From: an uncultured Chlorobiaceae bacterium
GTDB taxonomy: Bacteria > Bacteroidota > Chlorobiia > Chlorobiales > Chlorobiaceae
Length of the DNA: 5,762 nucleotides
NCBI GenBank assembly: GCA_903917955.1
Contig: CAIXCO010000030.1
Coordinates: forward strand, 1-5,762
Reading direction: 5' to 3'
The notes below the pieces were generated by a model, which was given only the letters and a program-made list of their open reading frames with translations, made no database searches and was not told the origin of the DNA. The number at the start of each line of letters is the position of its first letter. Position 1 is the first letter of the stretch. Below are positions 1 to 5,762 of this stretch, in pieces. The position numbers and the translations under genes are program-made.

Positions 1-1011
1 CAATGGCTCGCCGGTGTTGTTGCCGGAGCCCTGTTGTGGATTCTGCTCTACAACAATCTTGAAGGGTTCGCCTCACTCTCTCTTCAGTTTGCCGGAATTG
101 CCCGCGCCAACCGTTTTGGTGAAGCGCTCTATTTTTTCCTTTACGAAGTGCCAAAAGTGCTGCTGCTGCTTACGGCGGTAGTCTTTTTGATGGGAGTGGT
201 ACACACCTTTATCTCCGCCGAGCGCACCCGCGCCCTGCTTTCGGGGCGGCGTACCGGGGTTGGAAACGTGATGGCGGCAACTCTCGGTATTGTGACCCCC
301 TTCTGCTCCTGTTCGGCTGTGCCGCTTTTTATCGGCTTTTTGCAGGCGGGAGTACCGCTTGGAGTCACCTTCTCTTTTCTGATTTCAGCACCGATGATCA
401 ATGAGGTTGCCCTCGCCCTGCTTTTCGGCATGTTCGGCTGGAAGGTGGCCCTGCTCTATACGGTCATGGGCCTCGCCGTTGCCATCATTGCAGGCATACT
501 GATTGGCAAACTCCAGATGGAGCGTTTTCTGGAGGAGTGGGTGCAGAAGCTACAGGAGCGTGTGGTTTCAGCCGAAGTGGAGGGTGAGTCGATGAGTCTG
601 CCTCTGCGGATTCGGGAAGGGCTCCACCACGTTCGTGATATTGTGGGCAAGGTGTGGCTCTACATTGTGGTTGGCGTAGGGCTTGGTGCCGGAATTCATG
701 GTTACGTGCCGGAAAACTTCATGGCCTCACTGATGGGCAAAAGCGTCTGGTGGTCGGTGCCTGTTGCGGTGCTGATTGGCGTTCCCATGTACTCCAACGC
801 AGCGGGTATTCTCCCCGTTGTGCAGGCGCTGCTCGGCAAGGGGGCCGCCCTCGGAACGGTGATGGCCTTCATGATGAGCGTTATCGCCCTCTCTGCTCCG
901 GAGATGATTATTCTCCGCAAAGTGTTGAAGCCTCGCCTTATTGCTGTCTTCGCCGGAGTTGTGGCGCTGGGGATTATGCTGGTGGGCTTTGTCTTCAATC
1001 TCGTTTTATAA
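1..1011 (+). CDS. CSC-motif membrane permease, ArsP_1/DUF318 (UPF0718) family, 5'-truncated by the window
   Basis: This is a polytopic inner-membrane permease. Some family members (ArsP) export trivalent methylated arsenicals, but many are uncharacterised. The frame is open from base 1, so the gene begins upstream. A TTG at 34 is the first possible start inside the window, but hydrophobic sequence continues in frame before it (QWLAGVVAGALL), so I treat it as internal. Numbering from the first codon in the window, the family motif TPFCSCSAVP lies near residues 99-108 with cysteines at about 102 and 104, followed by FLISAPMINEVAL. A charged cytoplasmic-type loop spans about 172-213. A second half carries GVPMYSNAAG (about 260-269) and SAPEMIILRK, giving the two-half arrangement typical of the family. 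About eight hydrophobic segments are visible. The 336 visible codons are close to full family length, so little is likely missing. Its position 53 bp before arsC suggests a metal(loid) role. The family is clear; the substrate is inferred. Confidence 0.88.
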   Translation, partial: QWLAGVVAGALLWILLYNNLEGFASLSLQFAGIARANRFGEALYFFLYEVPKVLLLLTAVVFLMGVVHTFISAERTRALLSGRRTGVGNVMAATLGIVTPFCSCSAVPLFIGFLQAGVPLGVTFSFLISAPMINEVALALLFGMFGWKVALLYTVMGLAVAIIAGILIGKLQMERFLEEWVQKLQERVVSAEVEGESMSLPLRIREGLHHVRDIVGKVWLYIVVGVGLGAGIHGYVPENFMASLMGKSVWWSVPVAVLIGVPMYSNAAGILPVVQALLGKGAALGTVMAFMMSVIALSAPEMIILRKVLKPRLIAVFAGVVALGIMLVGFVFNLVL

Positions 1012-1064
1012 ATAATCCAGGACTCTCGGTCAACCAATACAAGTTCAAAACAAAACAACAAACC

Positions 1065-1493
1065 ATGAAAAAATCAATCCTTATTCTCTGTACCGGAAAC
1101 TCCTGCCGCAGCCAGATGGCCGAAGGATTTCTCCGTTCATTCGACACCTCACTTGAGGTCTGTTCTGCAGGCACAAAACCCGCAGCGGCGGTTCACCCTC
1201 TTGCCGTGCAGGTGATGCGTGAAGAGTGGGTCGATATCAGCCTGAACATGCCGAAAAGTGTCGATGAATTTCTCGGCAGGCCGTTTGACTATGTGATAAC
1301 GGTTTGCGACGGGGCCAATGAATCCTGCCCGGTTTTTACTGGCAAGGTTGAACACCGCATTCACATCGGCTTTGATGATCCCGCAGATGCAGAGGGGACA
1401 AAAGAGGAGCAGCTTGCCATGTTCCGGCGTGTCCGCAACGAAATCAACCAGCGCTTCCGTCAGTTTTACAATGAAAATTTAATCGGGAAATAA
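1065..1493 (+). CDS. arsC: Arsenate reductase, thioredoxin-coupled (low-molecular-weight tyrosine phosphatase fold)
   Basis: This cytoplasmic enzyme reduces arsenate to arsenite using electrons from thioredoxin. The product has 142 residues, slightly longer than the S. aureus pI258 type. The phosphatase-like P-loop CTGNSCRS begins at Cys9 with Arg15 (CX5R). The redox relay cysteines Cys81 and Cys88 lie in VCDGANESCP, and the GFDDPA motif supplies the general acid near Asp105. This C9/C81/C88/D105 pattern matches the thioredoxin-dependent class, not the glutaredoxin-dependent E. coli class. The frame stays open upstream to about 654, but that part overlaps the permease and is not protein-like; the ATG at 1065 begins exactly at the conserved first strand (KKSILILC). 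The leader is A/C-rich with no Shine-Dalgarno sequence. The stop is followed 2 bp later by the acr3 start, so the two genes are probably co-translated. All catalytic residues are present. Confidence 0.96.
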   Translation: MKKSILILCTGNSCRSQMAEGFLRSFDTSLEVCSAGTKPAAAVHPLAVQVMREEWVDISLNMPKSVDEFLGRPFDYVITVCDGANESCPVFTGKVEHRIHIGFDDPADAEGTKEEQLAMFRRVRNEINQRFRQFYNENLIGK

Positions 1494-1495
1494 CG

Positions 1496-2545
1496 ATGAG
1501 CAATGCCACAAAACAGTTGTCGTTTCTCGACCGTTACCTGACGCTCTGGATTTTTCTTGCCATGGGTGTGGGTGTGCTCTCCGGCTGGCTCTATCCCGCC
1601 ATTCCTGGCTTCTGGAACCTTTTTCAGTCGGGTACCACAAATATGCTGATCGCCGCCGGGCTCATCGTCATGATGTACCCGCCCCTCGCAAAGGTAAAGT
1701 ATGAGGAGCTTGGTGATGTGTTTCGCAACACCCGGGTGCTTGCCCTTTCGCTGGTGCAGAACTGGGTGATCGGTCCGATCCTGATGTTCGTGCTCGCCGT
1801 CCTCCTCCTCTCCGACATGCCGCACTACATGGCCGGGCTCATCATGATCGGTCTTGCCCGTTGCATTGCCATGGTCATTGTCTGGAATGAGCTTGCCAAG
1901 GGAGATACAGAGTATGCCGCCGGGCTTGTCGCCTTCAACTCGATTTTTCAGGTACTTTTCTTTCCCCTCTATGCCTGGATTTTTTTGACGGTGCTGCCTA
2001 AATGGCTTGGTATCAGCTCCTTTACCGTCGATATCTCCATCGCCGATATTGCCCTCTCGGTCTTTATCTACCTCGGCATTCCCTTTATTGCCGGTTTTCT
2101 GACCCGCTTTGTACTGCTGCGCCTGAAAGGAAAGGAGTGGTACGAAGGCTTGTTCATCCCCCGTATCAGTCCGCTGACGCTGATCGCCCTTCTCTTTACC
2201 ATTGTCGTAATGTTCTCGCTGAAGGGCAGCTCAATCATCCAGATTCCCTTTGATGTGGTACGCATTGCCATCCCCCTCATGATCTACTTTGTGATCATGT
2301 TCCTGCTTTCCTTTTATATGGGTCGCAAGTTTGGCGCGGGCTACTCCAAAACCGCAACGCTCGCCTTTACCGCCGCAAGCAACAACTTCGAACTCGCAAT
2401 TGCCGTGGCTGTAGCAACCTTCGGGATCAATTCTGGCGAAGCCTTTGCTGCGGTTATCGGCCCTCTCGTTGAGGTTCCAGCCCTGATTGCATTGGTCAAT
2501 GTTTCGCTCTGGTTCAAGGGGAGATATTTTGGAGAGACCGCGTAG
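1496..2545 (+). CDS. acr3: Arsenite efflux carrier, Acr3 family
   Basis: This inner-membrane secondary carrier, of the bile/arsenite/riboflavin transporter superfamily, exports the arsenite made by ArsC. The product has 349 residues, normal for bacterial Acr3, with about ten hydrophobic helices starting after a short polar N-terminus. Family hallmarks are the conserved cysteine in GLARCIAMVIVWNELAKGD (Cys123), the early segment VMMYPPLAKVKYEEL (about 59-72), and the C-terminal motif TAASNNFELAIAVAVATFG (292-310) with the functionally important glutamate at 299. It is distinct from the unrelated ArsB pump. The ATG at 1496 is 2 bp after the arsC stop, preceded only by a weak purine stretch (GGGAAA), so translation probably depends on coupling to arsC. 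Nothing appears truncated. Many databases name this gene arsB; acr3 is the more exact name. Specificity for arsenite, possibly also antimonite, follows from the family. Confidence 0.96.
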   Translation: MSNATKQLSFLDRYLTLWIFLAMGVGVLSGWLYPAIPGFWNLFQSGTTNMLIAAGLIVMMYPPLAKVKYEELGDVFRNTRVLALSLVQNWVIGPILMFVLAVLLLSDMPHYMAGLIMIGLARCIAMVIVWNELAKGDTEYAAGLVAFNSIFQVLFFPLYAWIFLTVLPKWLGISSFTVDISIADIALSVFIYLGIPFIAGFLTRFVLLRLKGKEWYEGLFIPRISPLTLIALLFTIVVMFSLKGSSIIQIPFDVVRIAIPLMIYFVIMFLLSFYMGRKFGAGYSKTATLAFTAASNNFELAIAVAVATFGINSGEAFAAVIGPLVEVPALIALVNVSLWFKGRYFGETA

Positions 2546-2553
2546 GCGCGGGC

Positions 2554-2582
2554 TCCTCCCACCCTGTTCGGGGGATGGGGGA
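2554..2582 (+). terminator. Weak GC-rich hairpin after acr3, possible attenuator or partial terminator
   Basis: This lies in the 72-bp gap between acr3 and the thioredoxin gene. TCCTCCCACCC (2554-2564) can pair with GGGGGATGGGGGA (2570-2582): an outer six-pair stem including one T-G pair, a 2x2 internal mismatch, then three C-G pairs closing a loop of about seven bases. A run of six T (2592-2597) comes about nine bases after the stem. That is too far for a classic intrinsic terminator, so it may only reduce read-through, act as an mRNA-stabilising 3' structure, or mean nothing. Pairing was worked out by eye, without an energy calculation. Confidence 0.3.
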
Positions 2583-2617
2583 TGTCATTAATTTTTTGAT
2601 AAAAGAGAAGCAACAAA

Positions 2618-2995
2618 ATGAAAAATAGCAGAGCAGTGGTTCTAATGGCTGGAGTGTTTCTGCTTATCCTCTTCTGCCCGTTGCGGGTGTGCGCCAAACC
2701 CCGGGTGACGTTTGTCGAGCTTGGTGCAACCTGGTGTACTCCCTGTAAATTAATGCAGCCGGTGATGCGCTCTCTCGAAAAGAGGTATGGAGAGCCGCTT
2801 AAGGTTATCTTTTATAACGTCTCTTCTGACAAGGAAAGCAGTTATGCAAAACAGTACGGCATACGCCTCATTCCGACCCAGGTTTTTCTGGATGAGAGAG
2901 GCAAAGAATTTTTTCGCCATGAAGGATTTTTTTCTGAAGCGGAAATTGATGCTCTCCTGAAAAAACAGGGTATGCTACCTCTAACCCTCAAATGA
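2618..2995 (+). CDS. Exported thioredoxin-fold protein with WCTPC active site
   Basis: This is a small thiol-disulfide oxidoreductase of 125 residues. Residues 1-26 form a Sec-type signal peptide: a basic start (MKNSR), a hydrophobic core (VVLMAGVFLLILF) and a plausible cleavage after VCA. There is no convincing lipobox, so a soluble periplasmic product is likely. The mature part is one thioredoxin domain with the active site WCTPC (Cys40, Cys43) and the cis-proline loop LIPTQVF (Pro86), then the DERGKE turn and the closing helix. The ATG is preceded by AGAGAAG at a reasonable distance, one of the better ribosome-binding candidates here. It lies 6 bp before ccdA, which strongly suggests that CcdA keeps it reduced. 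Candidate roles are cytochrome c maturation, reduction of envelope proteins, or a link to the upstream arsenic genes. The fold and export are well supported; the client is unknown. Confidence 0.9.
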   Translation: MKNSRAVVLMAGVFLLILFCPLRVCAKPRVTFVELGATWCTPCKLMQPVMRSLEKRYGEPLKVIFYNVSSDKESSYAKQYGIRLIPTQVFLDERGKEFFRHEGFFSEAEIDALLKKQGMLPLTLK

Positions 2996-3001
2996 GTCTC
3001 T

Positions 3002-3709
3002 ATGCTTGACTCCCTTTTTTCCGGACTGACCCTGGCGCTAAGCCAAAGTTATCTTGTTGCCCTTTTAGCCTCATTTGCCTGGGGAATACTCAGCGTTCTG
3101 CTTAGCCCCTGCCATCTTTCCGGCATTCCCCTTGTGATAGGCTATATCAGCAGCCATGGCCGGATAAAAGTACAGAGAACGGTTCTGCTCTCCCTGCTTT
3201 TTGCATCAGGCAGTTTAATGACCATCGCTCTTCTCGGATTCATTACAGCCTCCATGGGCAGAATGCTCGGTGATACGGGGGAGTGGGGAAGTTTCGTTCT
3301 GGCCGGAGTCTTTCTGTTGATGGGGCTCTATCTTCTTGATGCCATCAAGCTGAACTGGAAGAAGATGGCGTTAGCTGACGAGCAGCGGGGCGGACTGTGG
3401 GGTGCATTTTTGCTGGGCCTTCTTTTCGGGATAGGGCTTGGCCCATGCACCTTTGCTTTTCTTGCGCCCGTTCTTGGTGTTGTTTTCAGCCTCTCCTCCG
3501 AGAGTTGGTTTAAAGCGGTTTTGCTTGTTGCGGCCTTTGGCATGGGCCATGCAGCCGTGATTGCTCTTGCTGGCAGTATGACAAATCTGGTTCAAAAGTA
3601 TCTTGACTGGTCGGGCAAATCGGGTGTTATGGTGTATGTTAAGAGGTTCTTCGGGCTTGTAGTCTTTCTTGTCGGGCTCTCTTTTCTTTATGCGGCTCTG
3701 TTTGGGTGA
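3002..3709 (+). CDS. ccdA: CcdA-type transmembrane thiol-electron carrier
   Basis: This is a short DsbD-like membrane protein that moves reducing equivalents from cytoplasmic thioredoxin to thioredoxin-fold partners on the outer face of the inner membrane. The product has 235 residues with six hydrophobic helices (roughly 16-46, 60-82, 97-115, 132-163, 170-195, 212-234), the CcdA core without the extra soluble domains of DsbD. The two redox cysteines are in the expected first and fourth helices: LSPCHLSGIP (Cys37) and LGPCTFAFLAP (Cys149), each preceding a segment with proline as in the family. The two halves look like a duplicated three-helix unit. The ATG is 6 bp after the thioredoxin stop with no strong ribosome-binding site, suggesting translational coupling. 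The neighbouring exported thioredoxin is the obvious acceptor. A role in cytochrome c biogenesis is the default family annotation, but the context offers no cytochrome genes. Confidence 0.92.
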   Translation: MLDSLFSGLTLALSQSYLVALLASFAWGILSVLLSPCHLSGIPLVIGYISSHGRIKVQRTVLLSLLFASGSLMTIALLGFITASMGRMLGDTGEWGSFVLAGVFLLMGLYLLDAIKLNWKKMALADEQRGGLWGAFLLGLLFGIGLGPCTFAFLAPVLGVVFSLSSESWFKAVLLVAAFGMGHAAVIALAGSMTNLVQKYLDWSGKSGVMVYVKRFFGLVVFLVGLSFLYAALFG

Positions 3710-3742
3710 CGAATGGGAGTGATGCGTTTCTTGGTTTTTTTT

Positions 3743-3751
3743 TGTTATAAT
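3743..3751 (+). promoter_or_regulatory. Extended -10 promoter candidate for lolD-cruA
   Basis: TGTTATAAT is a perfect extended -10 (TGnTATAAT) in the 133-bp gap after ccdA, placed after a run of nine T (3735-3743). No good -35 exists at the usual spacing (TGCGTT at 3723-3728 is poor), but an extended -10 can work without one. Transcription would start near 3758, giving a leader of about 85 bases before the lolD ATG. The main doubt is whether the host's sigma factor uses this consensus. Confidence 0.45.
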
Positions 3752-3773
3752 ATGGTGCACTCTGGTGTGCCAT
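3752..3773 (+). promoter_or_regulatory. Imperfect palindrome overlapping the presumed transcription start
   Basis: ATGGTGCAC, a TCTG spacer and GTGTGCCAT form an inverted repeat of nine base pairs per arm as RNA, with two G-T pairs. As DNA, seven of nine positions are symmetric. It begins at the base directly after the -10 candidate and covers the expected start site, the usual place for a repressor operator. It could equally fold as a small hairpin at the 5' end of the transcript. No regulator is encoded nearby. Regulatory function is inferred from position and symmetry only. Confidence 0.3.
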
Positions 3774-3842
3774 TGCGGTGATCGTTTTCAATGTGCGGCA
3801 CTTTCCCCCGTGATAATCCTGAAACAATGAATGCGGTAACTG

Positions 3843-4586
3843 ATGGCTGAAACCATACTCAGGCTTGAAAATATTCGAAAGGAGCTTGGACTCTCGAAGG
3901 CGATCCGCCAGACCATCATTCCTAACCTCTCACTGGAAGTTATGGCAGGTGAGTTTGTTGCCATAACAGGACCCTCCGGCTCAGGCAAATCAACCCTGCT
4001 CTACATCATGGGAGGGCTCGACAAGCCCACAGCAGGCAAGGTCTGGCTCGACGGAGAGGCGATTACCGACAAAAACGAAGCGGAGATGAACCGTATCCGC
4101 AATGAAAAAATTGGCTTTATCTATCAGTTTCACTTTTTGCTGCCCGAGTTCAACGCTGTCGAAAACGTCAGCATGCCGATGATGATCAATGGCCGCCGCA
4201 GCCGAAAAGAGATCAGGGAGCGGGCTATGAAACTGCTTGACATGGTTGACATGCAGAACAAGTACACCAACAAGCCAAGCCAGCTCTCCGGAGGTCAGCA
4301 GCAGCGCGTTGCCATTGCTCGGGCGCTGGCCAACGAACCCAAAATCCTGCTTGGCGATGAACCGACCGGCAACCTCGATTCCCGCTCGGCCAACAACGTC
4401 TATCAACTCTTTGACCGTCTGAACCAGGAGCTGAATCAGACCGTTATTGTCGTTACCCACGATGAAGAGTTTGCCAACCGTGCGCGGCGGCGCCTTCATC
4501 TGGTAGACGGTCAAATTGAGAGCGATCAGCCACTTCGCTGGACGCTCAACTCTCCCGTTGAAACGTCGATGCAGGATCAACACTAA
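3843..4586 (+). CDS. lolD: ABC transporter ATPase, LolD/MacB-type
   Basis: This cytoplasmic ATP-hydrolysing subunit belongs to the family that powers lipoprotein release (LolCDE) or MacB/FtsE-like exporters. The product has 247 residues with a complete set of motifs: Walker A GPSGSGKST (43-51), Q-loop Gln95 in YQFHFLLPEF as in LolD, signature LSGGQQQR (148-155), Walker B ILLGDE (168-173) followed by PTGNLD, and H-loop His206 in VVTHDEEF. The QFHFLLPEF and DEPTGNLD strings point to the LolD/MacB clade. Glycine 171 takes a place where alanine is usual. The N-terminal segment has a slightly long ELGLSKAIRQ stretch before the first strand, and there is a polar tail after residue 225. An in-frame TAA at 3837 makes the ATG at 3843 the first possible start; it has no Shine-Dalgarno sequence. 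No permease gene is adjacent in this window, so the transporter it serves is uncertain, and the symbol indicates clade more than proven role. Confidence 0.87.
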   Translation: MAETILRLENIRKELGLSKAIRQTIIPNLSLEVMAGEFVAITGPSGSGKSTLLYIMGGLDKPTAGKVWLDGEAITDKNEAEMNRIRNEKIGFIYQFHFLLPEFNAVENVSMPMMINGRRSRKEIRERAMKLLDMVDMQNKYTNKPSQLSGGQQQRVAIARALANEPKILLGDEPTGNLDSRSANNVYQLFDRLNQELNQTVIVVTHDEEFANRARRRLHLVDGQIESDQPLRWTLNSPVETSMQDQH

Positions 4587-4608
4587 CACACCTTATTCGC
4601 ACTCTTCC

Positions 4609-5762
4609 ATGCCAAAGTCACTTGATCACATCCGGCTCACCCATCCCCATCTCTACCGGGCCTTTTCAGCGCTTCCTGATGGAGATCGGCATCTGAACCA
4701 TATCAATGAACTCGACCGTTACTGGGAGAGGTTGGAGCAACCGGTTCAGAGGGTGATTATGGCTGGCAACACCATGCCAAAAGAGGCCCGCATCAGCGGC
4801 GAGTATGATCTGATTTATGCGGGCGGGACGCTCAGCCTGCTTCATGCGGCGGTGATGGCGGGAAAGTATAAGCGCAAGGTGATGATTTTTGATCGCCAGA
4901 CTCCCGCAAAATCGACCAGAGACTGGAACATCTCAAGGAATGAACTAATCAATCTCTCCTCTGCCGGACTCTTTACTGAGAGCGAAATTGATTCTGTCAT
5001 TGTCCGCCGGTACAAAACCGGCTGGGTTGAATTTTACCAGCCTGACGGCAGCCAGAAACGGTTGACAATGGAAAACGTGCTCGATTGCGCCGTTGATGCC
5101 GACAAGCTGCTCAATCTGGCCAAAGAGAAGGTTATGGCTGTTGCCGGCAGCACTCTCCTCGCTGAAACCACCTTCACCTGCTCTTATCAGTTTGATGATT
5201 ATATCGTAGTGCAGGTTGAAGATCGCCAGGGCAAACCCTTCTGGTACAAGGCCAAAGTGCTGGTCGATGTAATGGGCATTCTTTCGCCTATCGCCATGCA
5301 GCTTAACGAAGGCTCTCCGCAGACCCACGTCTGTCCCACCGTCGGCACCATCGCGAGCGGTTTTGAAAACATTGATTTTGAGACGGGTGAAATTCTTGCC
5401 ACCACAGGGCCCGCCGAATTCTTGCAAGTGGGGGGGCGGCAACTGATTTGGGAGGGCTTTCCCGCCGACGGGCAAAAGTATATCACTTATCTTTTCTTTT
5501 ATGACGAGGCCGACTCCCCGAACGACAAATCCCTGCTCAGCCTTTTCGAGAGCTACTTCAAGAAGTTGCCGGAGTACAAAAAGCCGGGGAAGGATTTTGT
5601 GATTCACCGCCCAGTCTATGGCATTATTCCAGCCTATTGCCATGATGGCTTCAACCGCACGCGTGAGATTGCCGATGACCATATCATTCTTTTCGGCGAC
5701 GCAGCCTCACTTGGCTCTCCGCTCACCTTCTGCGGCTTTGGCTCGATGGTACGCAACCTTCA
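4609..5762 (+). CDS. cruA: CruA-type lycopene cyclase (FAD-dependent), 3'-truncated by the window
   Basis: This enzyme cyclises lycopene ends to make gamma- or beta-carotene, the precursors of chlorobactene and isorenieratene in green sulfur bacteria. It uses bound flavin without net redox change and is probably membrane-associated. The 384 visible codons cover well over half of a family usually above 600 residues. The dinucleotide-binding strand is YDLIYAGGTLSLLHAA (66-81), closed by the acidic end of KVMIFDR (Asp95). DWNISR (105-110) is a motif I recall from CruA/CruP proteins. The second FAD site is LFGDAASLGSPLTFCGFG (361-378), with Asp364. The third glycine of the flavin loop is Ser76. 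The ATG at 4609 follows the lolD stop by 22 bp with no Shine-Dalgarno sequence and no upstream in-frame start in that gap. The paralogue CruB or a related flavoprotein cannot be fully excluded without the C-terminus. Confidence 0.82.
   Translation, partial: MPKSLDHIRLTHPHLYRAFSALPDGDRHLNHINELDRYWERLEQPVQRVIMAGNTMPKEARISGEYDLIYAGGTLSLLHAAVMAGKYKRKVMIFDRQTPAKSTRDWNISRNELINLSSAGLFTESEIDSVIVRRYKTGWVEFYQPDGSQKRLTMENVLDCAVDADKLLNLAKEKVMAVAGSTLLAETTFTCSYQFDDYIVVQVEDRQGKPFWYKAKVLVDVMGILSPIAMQLNEGSPQTHVCPTVGTIASGFENIDFETGEILATTGPAEFLQVGGRQLIWEGFPADGQKYITYLFFYDEADSPNDKSLLSLFESYFKKLPEYKKPGKDFVIHRPVYGIIPAYCHDGFNRTREIADDHIILFGDAASLGSPLTFCGFGSMVRNL

Noticed and set aside
654..1064. Open frame extending arsC upstream, giving a 279-residue protein
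   Set aside because: The extension overlaps the well-supported permease in another frame and shows no domain-like sequence. ArsC homology starts exactly at the ATG at 1065.
1561..1582. GGTGTG tandem repetition
   Set aside because: It simply encodes the small hydrophobic residues GVGV of the first Acr3 helix and is not an independent repeat.
2341..2697. Antisense open frame spanning the acr3 end and the thioredoxin start
   Set aside because: It overlaps conserved Acr3 residues and the thioredoxin signal peptide, and its product looks low in structure with no motif.
3710..3745. Nine-T run after ccdA as an intrinsic terminator
   Set aside because: I could not find a stable stem directly before the T-run, so a terminator call is not supported.
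3752..3781. Nine-codon open frame starting at ATG 3752 as a leader peptide
   Set aside because: It is very short, has no ribosome-binding site or attenuator-type codon bias, and its ATG is part of the palindrome next to the -10.
3990..4589. Antisense open frame of 199 codons on the - strand
   Set aside because: It is the complement of the ABC ATPase gene, whose Walker A, signature and Walker B motifs are all in the + frame.
4945..5682. Long antisense open frame of 245 codons on the - strand
   Set aside because: It lies wholly inside cruA, which has clear flavin-binding motifs on the + strand. The antisense product shows no recognisable motif.

Overview
The window carries seven genes, all on the + strand, and is cut at both ends inside a gene. 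The best guess for the host is a green sulfur bacterium (Chlorobiaceae; Chlorobium or Pelodictyon-like). The main reason is the last gene, which reads as a CruA-type lycopene cyclase, an enzyme of green sulfur bacteria and some cyanobacteria. The near absence of Shine-Dalgarno sequences and the moderate GC content fit but prove little. This is inference from remembered family features, with no database search.

Region 1 (1-2545) is an arsenic-resistance block. It holds the 3' part of a CSC-motif permease of the ArsP_1/DUF318 (UPF0718) family, a thioredoxin-coupled arsenate reductase (arsC), and an Acr3-type arsenite efflux carrier (acr3). ArsC would reduce arsenate to arsenite, and Acr3 would expel it. 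The permease may export organoarsenicals or another metal(loid). No arsR regulator is visible; if present it lies upstream of the window.

Region 2 (2546-3709) is a two-gene thiol-redox cassette that follows the block after a 72-bp gap: an exported thioredoxin with a WCTPC active site and, 6 bp later, a six-helix CcdA-type transmembrane electron carrier. CcdA would pass electrons from cytoplasmic thioredoxin across the membrane to the exported thioredoxin. Its position directly behind the arsenic genes is the most thought-provoking feature of the window, because an exported thioredoxin cannot directly serve the cytoplasmic ArsC.

Region 3 (3710-3842) is a 133-bp intergenic stretch with a good extended -10 promoter candidate and an imperfect palindrome immediately after it. 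It probably starts a new transcription unit.

Region 4 (3843-5762) holds a LolD/MacB-type ABC ATPase without an adjacent permease, followed 22 bp later by the N-terminal 384 codons of cruA, which runs off the end of the window. This looks like ordinary chromosomal housekeeping and pigment content next to the arsenic and redox block.

No tRNA, rRNA, CRISPR array, insertion sequence or integrase is visible. All stretches without a gene are shorter than 140 bp. I do not see a clearly new biological system. The arsenic-CcdA-thioredoxin linkage is the best candidate for follow-up.
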